Shown: one piece after another, positions 7,548 to 15,581 of the stretch | Numbering within the stretch: the stretch's first letter is position 1 | Layout: each line of letters begins with the position of its first letter | Assembly: GCF_003977615.1 (NCBI RefSeq) | Contig: NZ_RYZR01000008.1 | Location: forward strand, 124,001-188,000 | DNA from: Dyella dinghuensis | GTDB lineage: Bacteria; Pseudomonadota; Gammaproteobacteria; Xanthomonadales; Rhodanobacteraceae | Direction: 5' to 3' | DNA length: 64,000 nt | The notes under the pieces: generated by a model | The model's database searches: none | What the model was told of the DNA's origin: nothing | Seen by the model: only the letters and a program-made list of their open reading frames with translations | Position numbers and translations under genes: made by a program

Positions 7548-8123
7548 ATGAGCGAACAAGATCTCCGCGACAGCCGTCGCCAGCTCAGCTTTTTTCATGG
7601 CCAGCTCGAAGACTTGTACAAGCGTCTGCCGTGGGGTCATCGCTTGGTCGATGGCCTTTCGATGGCGGCGCAGGCCTTGGCTGCGGGCAGTCTCGGTTAC
7701 AGCGTCGGCTTGCTGCTACACACGGAGCAAGCCTTCTGGGGCGCGCTGACGGCGATCTCCGTCACGCAACAAACGTACATGGATACACGCAAATCGTCGC
7801 TCGATCAGGTGATTGGCGCGGGCATCGGCGGGACGGTCGCGCTGATCGGCTCCTATGTGGCGAAGGACAATTACACCGCCTATGCCATCACCATGGCGGT
7901 GGCGATCATGCTGTGCTGGTGCTTCAAAGTGGGCAGCTCCGGTAAGTTGAGTGCAACGACGGTCACCATCGTCATGCTCGTCCCGCATGCAGGTCCGTTC
8001 TGGACCGTGGCACTTACTCGACTGGGTGAAGTCACCATCGGTATTGCGAGCGCGCTGCTGGTCACGCGGCTCGCACATTGGCTGGAAGATCACTGGCTGG
8101 GCGATCCCAACGCAGATTCTTGA
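7548..8123 (+). CDS. FUSC-family membrane protein (aromatic acid exporter-like)
   Basis: A 191-residue inner-membrane protein resembling the N-terminal membrane half of fusaric-acid-resistance and aromatic-acid exporter proteins. A hydrophilic N-terminus of about 35 residues is followed by four hydrophobic stretches near residues 38-65, 75-115, 120-140 and 145-175. The family signature is visible as FWGALTAISVTQQTYMDTRKSSLDQVIGAGIGGTVALIG. It lacks the cytoplasmic C-terminal half of full-length FUSC transporters, so it may be a minimal member. The ATG at 7548 is chosen because it has an AGGAGAG ribosome-binding site. It lies 13 bases after uvrD and is probably co-transcribed. The substrate is unknown. 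Confidence 0.75.
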   Translation: MSEQDLRDSRRQLSFFHGQLEDLYKRLPWGHRLVDGLSMAAQALAAGSLGYSVGLLLHTEQAFWGALTAISVTQQTYMDTRKSSLDQVIGAGIGGTVALIGSYVAKDNYTAYAITMAVAIMLCWCFKVGSSGKLSATTVTIVMLVPHAGPFWTVALTRLGEVTIGIASALLVTRLAHWLEDHWLGDPNADS

Positions 8124-8216
8124 ATCCATCTCGCAGTTAAACGCAGGCTCTTGCTGTGAAACCTGCGCCGGATAGGCCGGTCCATTTTGATCGACGCCAC
8201 ACGTATCGATCACGCC

Positions 8217-8558
8217 ATGAACGCCGCAGCAGAAAAACAACAACCGTGTCTGCACCACGATATCTGCGTACACATCTTTACCGCATCGGCTGCAATGGTC
8301 GGCGTGTGCCTTACGGTGATCGGCATCATCCGCGTCGTGATTTCGCTGCGTCGGCCGGACATCTTTGGCGATGATCTGCTGGCCATCAACGCCATGCTCT
8401 ATCTCGCTGCCTGCCTGGTGTCGTACTGGGCGTTGCGCACACGTAACCTGCGGCGAAATCACCGGCTGGAACGTGGCGCGGATGTGTTGTTTCTTGTCGC
8501 GTTGACGCTGACGGCGGTGAATGCGGCGTTTATTGCGTGGGCCGTTTCCGTGCATTGA
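8217..8558 (+). CDS. hypothetical three-helix membrane protein
   Basis: A 113-residue protein that I do not recognise. After a short polar head rich in His and Gln there are three hydrophobic segments: HIFTASAAMVGVCLTVIGIIRVVISL, DLLAINAMLYLAACLVSYWAL, and, after a basic loop RTRNLRRNHRLERG, ADVLFLVALTLTAVNAAFIAWAV. The positive loop suggests that side faces the cytoplasm. A TTG at 8187 in frame could extend it by ten residues, but the ATG at 8217 is more natural. It lies about 90 bases after the FUSC gene and is followed directly by a repeat cluster. Confidence 0.6.
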   Translation: MNAAAEKQQPCLHHDICVHIFTASAAMVGVCLTVIGIIRVVISLRRPDIFGDDLLAINAMLYLAACLVSYWALRTRNLRRNHRLERGADVLFLVALTLTAVNAAFIAWAVSVH

Positions 8559-8566
8559 GGGGCTTA

Positions 8567-8759
8567 CCCCTCCCCAACCCTCCCCTACTTCGCAGGGGAG
8601 GGAGTTTGATGCGCGCTGCATTACACCTCCCTCGAATGGGAGCCGCGTTGCCCCTCCCCCTGCGAAGTAGGGGGAGGTTGGGAGGGGGTCGCACGCACTA
8701 GCCGTATCGCCAGGTTGTTTGACCCCACCCCAACCCTCCCCTGCTCGCAGGGGAGGGAG
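8567..8759. repeat. three copies of a CCCTCCCC-type palindromic repeat
   Basis: Copy A at 8567-8603 and copy C at 8722-8759 are in one orientation (CCCAACCCTCCCCT, loop, AGGGGAGGGA). Copy B at 8651-8688 is inverted. Each forms a hairpin around a TCGCAG loop. The family differs from the CCCTCTCCCC units near uvrD. The 327-base gap between 8558 and 8886 is mostly made of these copies; I see no other gene in it, and an in-frame ATG at 8766 that would extend the next small ORF is not favoured. Confidence 0.75.
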
Positions 8760-8885
8760 CAGCGAATGACCAAGTTCCTGCCGTTCGAAAAAATTTACGC
8801 GTTCTATACGCGGGGCGCCGATTTCGCTACCCGCTTCTTATACCCCGGTCTCCACAATGCGCAGCTGTGTGGCACCGAGGCTTTT

Positions 8886-8978
8886 ATGGACGCTATCTAT
8901 CTCATTTTCGGTTTTGTGCTGGCTGCGGCCACGCTGGGCTTTCTGTTGCTCTGCGACCGCCTGGGGCCACGAAGCTAA
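8886..8978 (+). CDS. 30-residue single-helix protein preceding kdpF
   Basis: A short ORF starting MDAIYLIFGFVLAAATLGFL and ending CDRLGPRS: one transmembrane helix followed by an acidic/basic C-terminal cap. A GAGG ribosome-binding site lies about six bases before the ATG. Similar tiny membrane ORFs with a CE/CDRL-like end are often found just before kdpF in other bacteria, usually unannotated. It lies 42 bases upstream of kdpF and so probably belongs to the operon. Its function is unknown; it may stabilise the Kdp complex as KdpF does, but that is inference. Confidence 0.6.
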   Translation: MDAIYLIFGFVLAAATLGFLLLCDRLGPRS

Positions 8979-9020
8979 CCGCGCGCGGCGCTGCCGCGAG
9001 TCTCTAACGGAGCGAATCCC

Positions 9021-9113
9021 ATGAACTTTTTCTACGGACTGGCCGCCGTCATCGCGGTGGCTTTGACGGTTTATTTGTGCGTGGCGCTGTTGAAACCGGA
9101 GTGGTTCGAATGA
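9021..9113 (+). CDS. kdpF: K+-transporting ATPase small subunit KdpF
   Basis: A 30-residue single-span membrane peptide (MNFFYGLAAVIAVALTVYLC, then VALLKPEWFE). The KPE(W/R)F end is the family signature. KdpF is a small lipid-like stabiliser of the KdpFABC complex in the inner membrane. The gene has an ACGGAG ribosome-binding site, and its stop codon overlaps the kdpA start by four bases (ATGA), indicating translational coupling. Confidence 0.93.
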   Translation: MNFFYGLAAVIAVALTVYLCVALLKPEWFE

Positions 9114-10912
9114 CTGCCAATGATTTCATCCAGATCGGTATCTTTCTGGTCGTCCTTTTGTTGCTCGTCAAACCGATGGGCCGCTACATGGCGCATGTGT
9201 ACGCCGACGAACCCAATCGCGTCACGCGTCTGGGCGGTGGCGTGGAGCGCTTCATTTATCGCCTCTGCGGCATCAAAGCAAATGAAGACATGGGGTGGAA
9301 GCAGTACGCCATCGCCATGCTCGTCTTCAATGTGTGCGGCATGGTTGCGGTCTATGTTTTCCAGCGTGTGCAGCAGTGGCTGCCGCTGAATCCGCAGCAC
9401 TTTCCGGCACTCTCGCCGGATCTGTCGATCAATACCGCCATCAGCTTCGTCACCAACACCAACTGGCAGGCCTACTCCGGCGAGTCGACGATGAGCTATC
9501 TCACGCAGATGGCCGCGTTGGCAGTGCAGAATTTCCTGTCTGCAGCGACGGGCATCGCGGTGCTGATCGCCGTGGTGCGTGGTTTTGCGCGCAAGACGAC
9601 GAAGGGCATCGGCAACTTCTGGGTCGATCTGACGCGTACCACGCTTTATGTGCTGATGCCGCTGTCGTTCCTGCTGGCGATGCTGCTGGTCTCGCAGGGC
9701 GTCATCCAGAACTTGAAGCCGTATGTGGACGTGCCAGTGGTGCAGACCAGCTCGTACGCCCAACCGGTGACCGACTCGGCTGGCAATCCGGTCAAGGATG
9801 CTTCCGGTAATCCGGAAACCAAACCTGCACAAACCACCACGCAAACCCTTCCGATGGGTCCGGCTGCATCGCAGATTGCGATCAAGATGCTGGGTACCAA
9901 CGGCGGTGGTTTCTTCGGTGCCAACTCGGCACATCCGTACGAAAACCCGACACCGTTCTCCAATTTCCTGGAAATGCTGGCGATCTTCCTGATCCCGGGC
10001 GCACTCTGCATCACCTTCGGTCAGATGGTGAGCGACCGTCGGCAGGGTTGGGCGATTCTCGCCACGATGCTGGTGATCTTCATTCCGCTTGTCATTGGCG
10101 TAACGGCTGCCGAACAGAGTGGCAATCCGATACTGCATTCGCTGTCGATCGATCAGCACGCATCGGCCTTGCAATCCGGCGGCAATATGGAAGGCAAGGA
10201 AACGCGTTTTGGCATCGTCGCGAGCAGTCTGTTTACGGCCATCACCACGGCTGCTTCCTGCGGCGCGGTGAATAACATGCACGACTCGCTCACGCCGCTC
10301 GGTGGTTTGGTTCCGATGTGGTTGATGCAGTTGGGCGAAGTGATCTTCGGCGGCGTGGGTTCGGGTCTTTACGGCATGTTGGCCTTTGCGGTGGTCGCCG
10401 TATTCATTGCAGGACTGATGGTAGGCCGCACGCCGGAATACCTGGGTAAGAAGATCGAAGCCTACGAGATGAAGATGGCGAGCCTCGCCGTGCTGATTCC
10501 CTGCGCGCTCGTCGTGATCTGCACTGCTATCGCCGTGATGATGCCAACCGCGACCGCCACCGTGGGCAACCCGGGCGCGCACGGTTTCAGCGAAATTCTC
10601 TACACGGTGACGTCGGCTACCAACAACAACGGCAGCGCGTTCGGTGGGCTCTCCGCGAACATTCCCTTCTGGAACGTCATGCTGAGCGTATGCATGTTCT
10701 TCGCACGCTACACGCTGGCGATCGCGATGCTTGCACTGGCGGGCTCCGTCGCCGCGAAAAAGCATGTACCCGAATCGGCCGGCACGCTGCCTACGCACAC
10801 GCCACTCTTTGTCACGCTATTGGCCAGTGTGGTGATCATCGTCGGCGCACTTACCTTTTTGCCCGCGCTCGCGCTCGGTCCCATCGCCGAATATCTGATG
10901 TCGGCGCACTGA
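9110..10912 (+). CDS. kdpA: K+-transporting ATPase, channel-like subunit KdpA
   Basis: The potassium-selective, channel-like subunit of the KdpFABC P-type pump in the inner membrane, 600 residues with about ten helices. The four pore-loop filters are visible: NTNWQAYSGE, GTNGGGFFGANSAHPYENPT, SCGAVNNMHDSLTPLGG and TSATNNNGSAFGG. It is longer than the E. coli protein (557). The extra length lies mainly in a polar, probably periplasmic, loop rich in Thr, Gln and Pro (around QTSSYAQPVTDSAGNP) just before the second filter. The ATG at 9110 overlaps the kdpF stop. The gene is expected to respond to the KdpDE system encoded downstream. Confidence 0.97.
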   Translation: MTANDFIQIGIFLVVLLLLVKPMGRYMAHVYADEPNRVTRLGGGVERFIYRLCGIKANEDMGWKQYAIAMLVFNVCGMVAVYVFQRVQQWLPLNPQHFPALSPDLSINTAISFVTNTNWQAYSGESTMSYLTQMAALAVQNFLSAATGIAVLIAVVRGFARKTTKGIGNFWVDLTRTTLYVLMPLSFLLAMLLVSQGVIQNLKPYVDVPVVQTSSYAQPVTDSAGNPVKDASGNPETKPAQTTTQTLPMGPAASQIAIKMLGTNGGGFFGANSAHPYENPTPFSNFLEMLAIFLIPGALCITFGQMVSDRRQGWAILATMLVIFIPLVIGVTAAEQSGNPILHSLSIDQHASALQSGGNMEGKETRFGIVASSLFTAITTAASCGAVNNMHDSLTPLGGLVPMWLMQLGEVIFGGVGSGLYGMLAFAVVAVFIAGLMVGRTPEYLGKKIEAYEMKMASLAVLIPCALVVICTAIAVMMPTATATVGNPGAHGFSEILYTVTSATNNNGSAFGGLSANIPFWNVMLSVCMFFARYTLAIAMLALAGSVAAKKHVPESAGTLPTHTPLFVTLLASVVIIVGALTFLPALALGPIAEYLMSAH

Positions 10913-10947
10913 TCCCTCCGGGCTGATTGAATAGGAATTCTGATTCC

Positions 10948-13020
10948 ATGACTTCGCATACACACGCCGTTAGCAGCTTCGATCGCACGTTGATCTGGAG
11001 AGCCGTTGCGGATGCGTTCCGCAAACTTTCGCCGCGGTTGCAGTTCCGCAATCCGGTCATGTTCGTGGTGTTCGTCTGCAGTGTTCTCACCACCTTGTTA
11101 TGGGTGCAGGCACTTGCCGGTCACGGTGAGGCGCCGACCGCCTTCATCTTCTGGGTTAGCATCTGGTTGTGGTTCACGCTGTTGTTCGCCAACTTCGCCG
11201 AAGCATTGGCCGAAGGCCGAGGCAAGGCGCAAGCCGCCGCACTGCGCAGTTCGCGCAAGGACGTGATCGCCAAGAAATTGGCCGAACCCAAGCGCGATGC
11301 TCCCATTGTGTTCACGCCATCGAGCGAATTGCGCACCGGCCACTACGTGCTGGTGGATGCGAACGAGCAGATTCCCGGCGACGGCGAAGTGGTCGCCGGC
11401 GCAGCGAGCGTCGATGAAAGCGCGATCACGGGCGAATCCGCACCCGTCATTCGTGAAGCCGGTGGCGATCGCAGTGCAGTAACTGGCGGTACGCGCGTAC
11501 TGTCGGACTGGCTTGTCGTGAAGATCACCAAGAACCCGGGCGAAAGCTTCCTCGATCGCATGATTGCGATGGTGGAAGGCGCGTCGCGCCGCAAGACGCC
11601 GAACGAAATCGCGCTGACCATTTTGCTGGCGAAGTTCACGCTGATCTTCCTGCTGGCCTGCGCCACGCTGCTGCCCTACTCCATCTACAGCGTGCAGGTG
11701 GCAGGTAAAGGCAATCCGATCACGTTGACCGTGTTGATCGCGCTGCTGGTCTGCCTGATTCCCACCACGATTGGTGCGCTCCTGTCGGCGATCGGCATTG
11801 CCGGTATGGATCGCATGATCCGCGCCAACGTCATCGCGACATCCGGCCGTGCCGTGGAAGCGGCGGGCGACGTCGATGTGTTGCTGCTGGACAAGACCGG
11901 CACGATCACGCTCGGCAATCGTCAAGCTGTCGCGTTTCATCCGGCCCCGGGCGTCGAAGAGCGCAGCCTCGCCGATACGGCACAGCTTGCGTCGCTCGCC
12001 GACGAAACGCCGGAAGGCCGCAGCGTCGTAGTGCTGGCGAAGGAGCGCTTCAATCTGCGCGAGCGCGAGCTGGAATCGCTGCACGCCGAGTTCGTTCCGT
12101 TCACCGCGCAGACGCGCATGAGCGGCGTAAACATGGGCGAGCGCCGCATTCGCAAGGGCGCGCTGGATGCTGTGGAACGCTATCTGGAAAGTCTCAACAG
12201 TCATCTTCCGCCGCCTGTGAAGCGCATGGCCGAAGACATCGCACGCCGCGGCGCGACGCCGCTGATCGTCACCGAAGGCGACCGCGCACTTGGTGTGATC
12301 GAACTGAAAGACATCGTGAAGGGTGGCATCAAGGAACGCTTTGCCGAATTGCGCCGCATGGGCATCAAGACGGTGATGGTGACGGGCGACAACCCGCTCA
12401 CCGCCGCAGCGATTGCCGCCGAAGCCGGTGTCGACGACTTCCTCGCAGAAGCGACGCCCGAAGCAAAGCTCAAGCTGATCCGCTCCATGCAATCGCAAAG
12501 CCGCCTGGTCGCGATGTGCGGTGACGGCACCAACGACGCCCCCGCTCTCGCACAAGCCGACGTGGCTGTGGCGATGAACACCGGCACCCAGGCGGCGAAA
12601 GAAGCCGGCAACATGGTGGATCTGGATTCCAATCCGACCAAGCTGATCGAAGTGGTGGAGATTGGCAAACAGATGCTGATTACGCGCGGCTCGCTGACCA
12701 CGTTCTCGATCTCCAACGACGTGGCCAAGTACTTCGCGATTATTCCAGCCGCGTTTGCCACCACCTATCCGGCCTTGAACACGCTGAATGTGATGAAGCT
12801 GGCGACACCGCAGAGCGCCATCCTTTCGGCGGTGATCTTCAACGCACTGATCATCATTTTCCTGATTCCGCTGGCATTGAAAGGCGTGAAGTACCGCGCG
12901 CTCGGTGCCGGTGCACTGCTGCGCCGCAATCTATTGGTCTATGGCCTGGGCGGCATCGTGGTGCCGTTCATTGGCATCAAGTTGATCGACATGCTGTTGG
13001 TTCTGTTTGGACTCGCCTGA
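10948..13020 (+). CDS. kdpB: K+-transporting P-type ATPase catalytic subunit KdpB
   Basis: The 690-residue ATP-hydrolysing subunit of KdpFABC. It shows the actuator motif TGES (AITGESAPV), the phosphorylation site DKTGTIT with Asp315, the nucleotide-domain KGA(L)DAVERY region, the TGDNPLTA motif and the hinge [15 protein letters not shown]. The length agrees with E. coli KdpB (682). The ATG at 10948 is preferred over an in-frame TTG at 10927, because homologues begin shortly before the first helix. It lies 35 bases after kdpA. The next two genes interrupt the canonical A-B-C order. Confidence 0.97.
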   Translation: MTSHTHAVSSFDRTLIWRAVADAFRKLSPRLQFRNPVMFVVFVCSVLTTLLWVQALAGHGEAPTAFIFWVSIWLWFTLLFANFAEALAEGRGKAQAAALRSSRKDVIAKKLAEPKRDAPIVFTPSSELRTGHYVLVDANEQIPGDGEVVAGAASVDESAITGESAPVIREAGGDRSAVTGGTRVLSDWLVVKITKNPGESFLDRMIAMVEGASRRKTPNEIALTILLAKFTLIFLLACATLLPYSIYSVQVAGKGNPITLTVLIALLVCLIPTTIGALLSAIGIAGMDRMIRANVIATSGRAVEAAGDVDVLLLDKTGTITLGNRQAVAFHPAPGVEERSLADTAQLASLADETPEGRSVVVLAKERFNLRERELESLHAEFVPFTAQTRMSGVNMGERRIRKGALDAVERYLESLNSHLPPPVKRMAEDIARRGATPLIVTEGDRALGVIELKDIVKGGIKERFAELRRMGIKTVMVTGDNPLTAAAIAAEAGVDDFLAEATPEAKLKLIRSMQSQSRLVAMCGDGTNDAPALAQADVAVAMNTGTQAAKEAGNMVDLDSNPTKLIEVVEIGKQMLITRGSLTTFSISNDVAKYFAIIPAAFATTYPALNTLNVMKLATPQSAILSAVIFNALIIIFLIPLALKGVKYRALGAGALLRRNLLVYGLGGIVVPFIGIKLIDMLLVLFGLA

Positions 13021-13032
13021 GGAGGCGTTGTT

Positions 13033-13233
13033 ATGCAAACCGTGAAACTGTCCGTTTCGTTACCCGATGCTGACCATCCGCAGATGGAATTACGTGTCAC
13101 GTCAAATGATTCCGATTGCGATGTGGTGATAGAACTGCCGGTACGCGGGCAGCCAAGGGGAGCCGCGACAGCCACCGATGCGCCACTGACGGCAGAAGAC
13201 GAATACGTGCTTGGCGGTTACGCCGGCATCTGA
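13033..13233 (+). CDS. 66-residue acidic hypothetical protein in the kdp operon
   Basis: A small soluble protein with no signal peptide or membrane helix. The first half alternates as a beta-strand pattern (TVKLSVSLPDADHPQMELRVTSNDSDCDVVIELPV) and the second is a loose Ala/Thr-rich acidic tail ending DEYVLGGYAGI. A strong GGAGG ribosome-binding site precedes the ATG, and the gene lies 12 bases after kdpB, so it is probably translated with the operon. I do not recognise a family. Its place between kdpB and the outer-membrane barrel suggests a Kdp-linked role; nothing more can be said. Confidence 0.55.
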   Translation: MQTVKLSVSLPDADHPQMELRVTSNDSDCDVVIELPVRGQPRGAATATDAPLTAEDEYVLGGYAGI

Positions 13234-13296
13234 CAAAAAAATCGGCGTCGCTACGGGGCGATGCCGTCCCAGTAGTGACTCGTTTGAGAGGAAGTT

Positions 13297-14775
13297 ATGT
13301 ACGTCAAGAAGGCTCTTGTCACCTCCATCCTGCTAGCCGCCGCGCCGTTGTCGCAGCAAGTGTTGGCGCAATCGACCAACGTCAGCGTGATGCCGGCCGG
13401 TCCTGCTCCGACGGCGCTCGCCCAAGCGGGCAGCAGCGATTGCAGCCATGGTTTCTTCACGCGCTTTGCCGATGCCTATCGCGAAGATGCGCAACCATCT
13501 TCCTCGAGTTCGCCTGCACCTGCGCGCCGCGCGATGGATGCGCCGTTCGATTCGCCGCCCTTCCCCAATTCGGAGTGGCAGATGGGTGGCGTACCCGCGC
13601 CGATCGGCGTGCCGGATACCAATTCCACCTATCCGTTGGAAAAGGCACTGGCTTGCACCAAGGTCGGTAATTGGATGCAGCGCAATCGCATCGAAGTTTT
13701 CGGTTGGGTGACACCGGCGGCCAATGCGAGTACGTCCAACTTTTCGAACTTCCCCGTGTCCTACAACACGCGCCCCAATCGCGTTGAGTTGGACCAACTC
13801 GTTACCAACATCACGCGTGTCGAAGACACGGTGCAGACCGATCACATCGATTGGGGTTTCGACATTTCCAATCTATACGGCTACGACTATCACTACACCG
13901 TGACCAAGGGCATCTTCAGCAATCAGCTGCTGAACAATCCCGCGCCGGGCCAGCCGAGCAACGGCAAGATTTACGGCGACGATCCGATGCTTTTCTACGG
14001 CGATATCTACATTCCGTGGGTTGCGGAAGGCATGGTCATTCGCGTCGGTCGCTGGTTGTCGCTGCCGGATATCGAAGCACAGTTCTCACCGCAGAACTAT
14101 CTGGTGACTCACTCGATTCTGTACACGGTCGATCCGTACACGCAGACCGGCGTGATGACAACGACCAAGCTAAGCAGCCAGTGGACATTCCAGATCGGGA
14201 TCAATGCCAGCAATGACACGGCGCCGTGGAATTCATCCGCTCGCCCGTCGCTGCAAACCTGCGTGCGCTGGGTATCGGCCGATAACAACGACATGCTTTA
14301 CCCCTGCATCAACAACTGGAACAAGTCCGACTACAACTACAACAACGTGCAGATGTACGTCACGACGTGGGGCCATCGTTTCAGTCAGCGCTTCCATATG
14401 CTGACCGAGGCCTACCGCATGTATGGCCGCGCCATTCCGGGCTATGGCCCCGGTGGCACGCCGGGTGTTGCCGGCTCGTCGCCGGTGCCGGGCGAAGCGG
14501 GCGAATTCGGCGTCGTGAACTATCTGAACTTCGAATTGAACACCAACAACATGCTGTCGTTCCGCAACGAGTTCTACAACGACGAAAAAGGTCAGCGCAC
14601 GGGTTTCGCCACGCGCTACAGCAGTCATACGATCGGCATTACACACTGGGTTTCGCAGGATCTGGAGATTCAGCCGGAACTGCGTTACGACCATTCGTAT
14701 GACGAGAACGCATACAACGGCGGCCGGAAAGACTATCAAGTCCTTGCCGTGCTCGACGCGATCATTCACTACTGA
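13297..14775 (+). CDS. outer-membrane beta-barrel protein embedded in the kdp operon
   Basis: A 492-residue exported protein. A signal peptide (cleaved near SQQVLAQ, residue 24) is followed by a Pro/Ser-rich linker and then a barrel-like body with alternating aromatic and polar strands ([80 protein letters not shown]). It ends [10 protein letters not shown], an aromatic C-terminus expected of outer-membrane barrels. It resembles the OmpL-like putative beta-barrel porin-2 group. It begins 63 bases after the 66-residue gene and stops 10 bases before kdpC, so it is inside the operon. It may let K+ through the outer membrane under potassium starvation; this is inferred from position. Confidence 0.75.
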   Translation: MYVKKALVTSILLAAAPLSQQVLAQSTNVSVMPAGPAPTALAQAGSSDCSHGFFTRFADAYREDAQPSSSSSPAPARRAMDAPFDSPPFPNSEWQMGGVPAPIGVPDTNSTYPLEKALACTKVGNWMQRNRIEVFGWVTPAANASTSNFSNFPVSYNTRPNRVELDQLVTNITRVEDTVQTDHIDWGFDISNLYGYDYHYTVTKGIFSNQLLNNPAPGQPSNGKIYGDDPMLFYGDIYIPWVAEGMVIRVGRWLSLPDIEAQFSPQNYLVTHSILYTVDPYTQTGVMTTTKLSSQWTFQIGINASNDTAPWNSSARPSLQTCVRWVSADNNDMLYPCINNWNKSDYNYNNVQMYVTTWGHRFSQRFHMLTEAYRMYGRAIPGYGPGGTPGVAGSSPVPGEAGEFGVVNYLNFELNTNNMLSFRNEFYNDEKGQRTGFATRYSSHTIGITHWVSQDLEIQPELRYDHSYDENAYNGGRKDYQVLAVLDAIIHY

Positions 14776-14785
14776 GGTAACCGCC

Positions 14786-15364
14786 ATGGGTCGGTTGATT
14801 CGCAATGCACTAACCATGTTGGTGGTGATGACCGTCATCACCGGCCTGATCTATCCGATGGTCGCCACCGGTGTGGCGCAGGTGCTGTTTCCGCACCAAG
14901 CCAACGGCAGCCTGATCGAACGCGACGGCAAGCCGATCGGTTCCGAACTGATCGGCCAGTATTTCGACGACCCCAAGTATTTCTGGGGCCGTCCGTCGGC
15001 CACGACACCGCAGCCGAATAACGGCACCGCGTCAAACGGCTCGAATCAGGGACCGACCAACACCGCGCTGCGCGATGCCGTGCAGCAACGCATCGATGCG
15101 CTGCGCAAGGTCGATCCGGGTAATACGGCGCCGGTACCGGCAGATCTGGTTACCGCATCGGGCAGCGGCCTTGATCCTGAAATCAGCCCCGCGGCTGCGC
15201 AATATCAAGTAGCACGCGTTGCGCGTGTGCGGCACTTGAGCGAGCAGCAAGTGCAGACGTTGGTGGCGCAGTTCACGCAAGGCCGCCAGCTGGGCTTGCT
15301 TGGCGAACTACGCGTCAATGTCCTGCAACTGAATCTCGCGCTGGACAGCCAGCAGGTGCATTGA
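14786..15364 (+). CDS. kdpC: K+-transporting ATPase subunit KdpC
   Basis: A 192-residue periplasmic subunit anchored by one N-terminal helix ([20 protein letters not shown]), which helps bind K+ and ATP in the KdpFABC complex. Family motifs are [22 protein letters not shown] and the C-terminal [26 protein letters not shown], with the length as in E. coli (190). An in-frame ATG at 14699 lies inside the barrel gene and is rejected; the ATG at 14786 follows a GAGGTAA ribosome-binding site. The 217-base gap to kdpD contains a palindromic element. Confidence 0.96.
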   Translation: MGRLIRNALTMLVVMTVITGLIYPMVATGVAQVLFPHQANGSLIERDGKPIGSELIGQYFDDPKYFWGRPSATTPQPNNGTASNGSNQGPTNTALRDAVQQRIDALRKVDPGNTAPVPADLVTASGSGLDPEISPAAAQYQVARVARVRHLSEQQVQTLVAQFTQGRQLGLLGELRVNVLQLNLALDSQQVH

Positions 15365-15400
15365 CATGGCATTTCCGACGATGTCACAACGCCAGGGACG

Positions 15401-15527
15401 GCGACTTTCCTCTGCAGCGATTCCGGCGCAAGCCGGAGTCCAGTGTGCCGACGTGATTTGCACAAAGCTCCCGCTGCATCGCTACTGGATTCCAACCGCC
15501 TGCGATGACAGAAGGAAAGACAGTCGC
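15401..15527. repeat. MITE-like palindromic element between kdpC and kdpD
   Basis: Outer arms GCGACTTTCCT (15401-15411) and AGGAAAGACAGTCGC (15513-15527) are imperfectly complementary. Inside is the hairpin ATTCCGGC-GCAA-GCCGGAGT at 15420-15439 followed by CCAGTG, and a degraded mirrored copy CTACTGGATTCC at 15482-15493. The same core occurs at 30752-30771 and 43378-43397. It separates the pump genes from the sensor gene. Confidence 0.65.
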
Positions 15528-15581
15528 TTTCGCAAAGCATTGCGCGCATGATGCCCGCCATCGGCAACTCGATGACTGCCC

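Noticed and set aside
8766-8885. Longer version of the small kdp-leading ORF starting at 8766
   Set aside because: The extra 40 residues start at the edge of a repeat and look unlike the compact membrane peptide; the ATG at 8886 has its own GAGG site.
9071-10798. A 575-codon minus-strand frame opposite kdpA
   Set aside because: kdpA is certain; the antisense product is His/Arg-rich with no domain.
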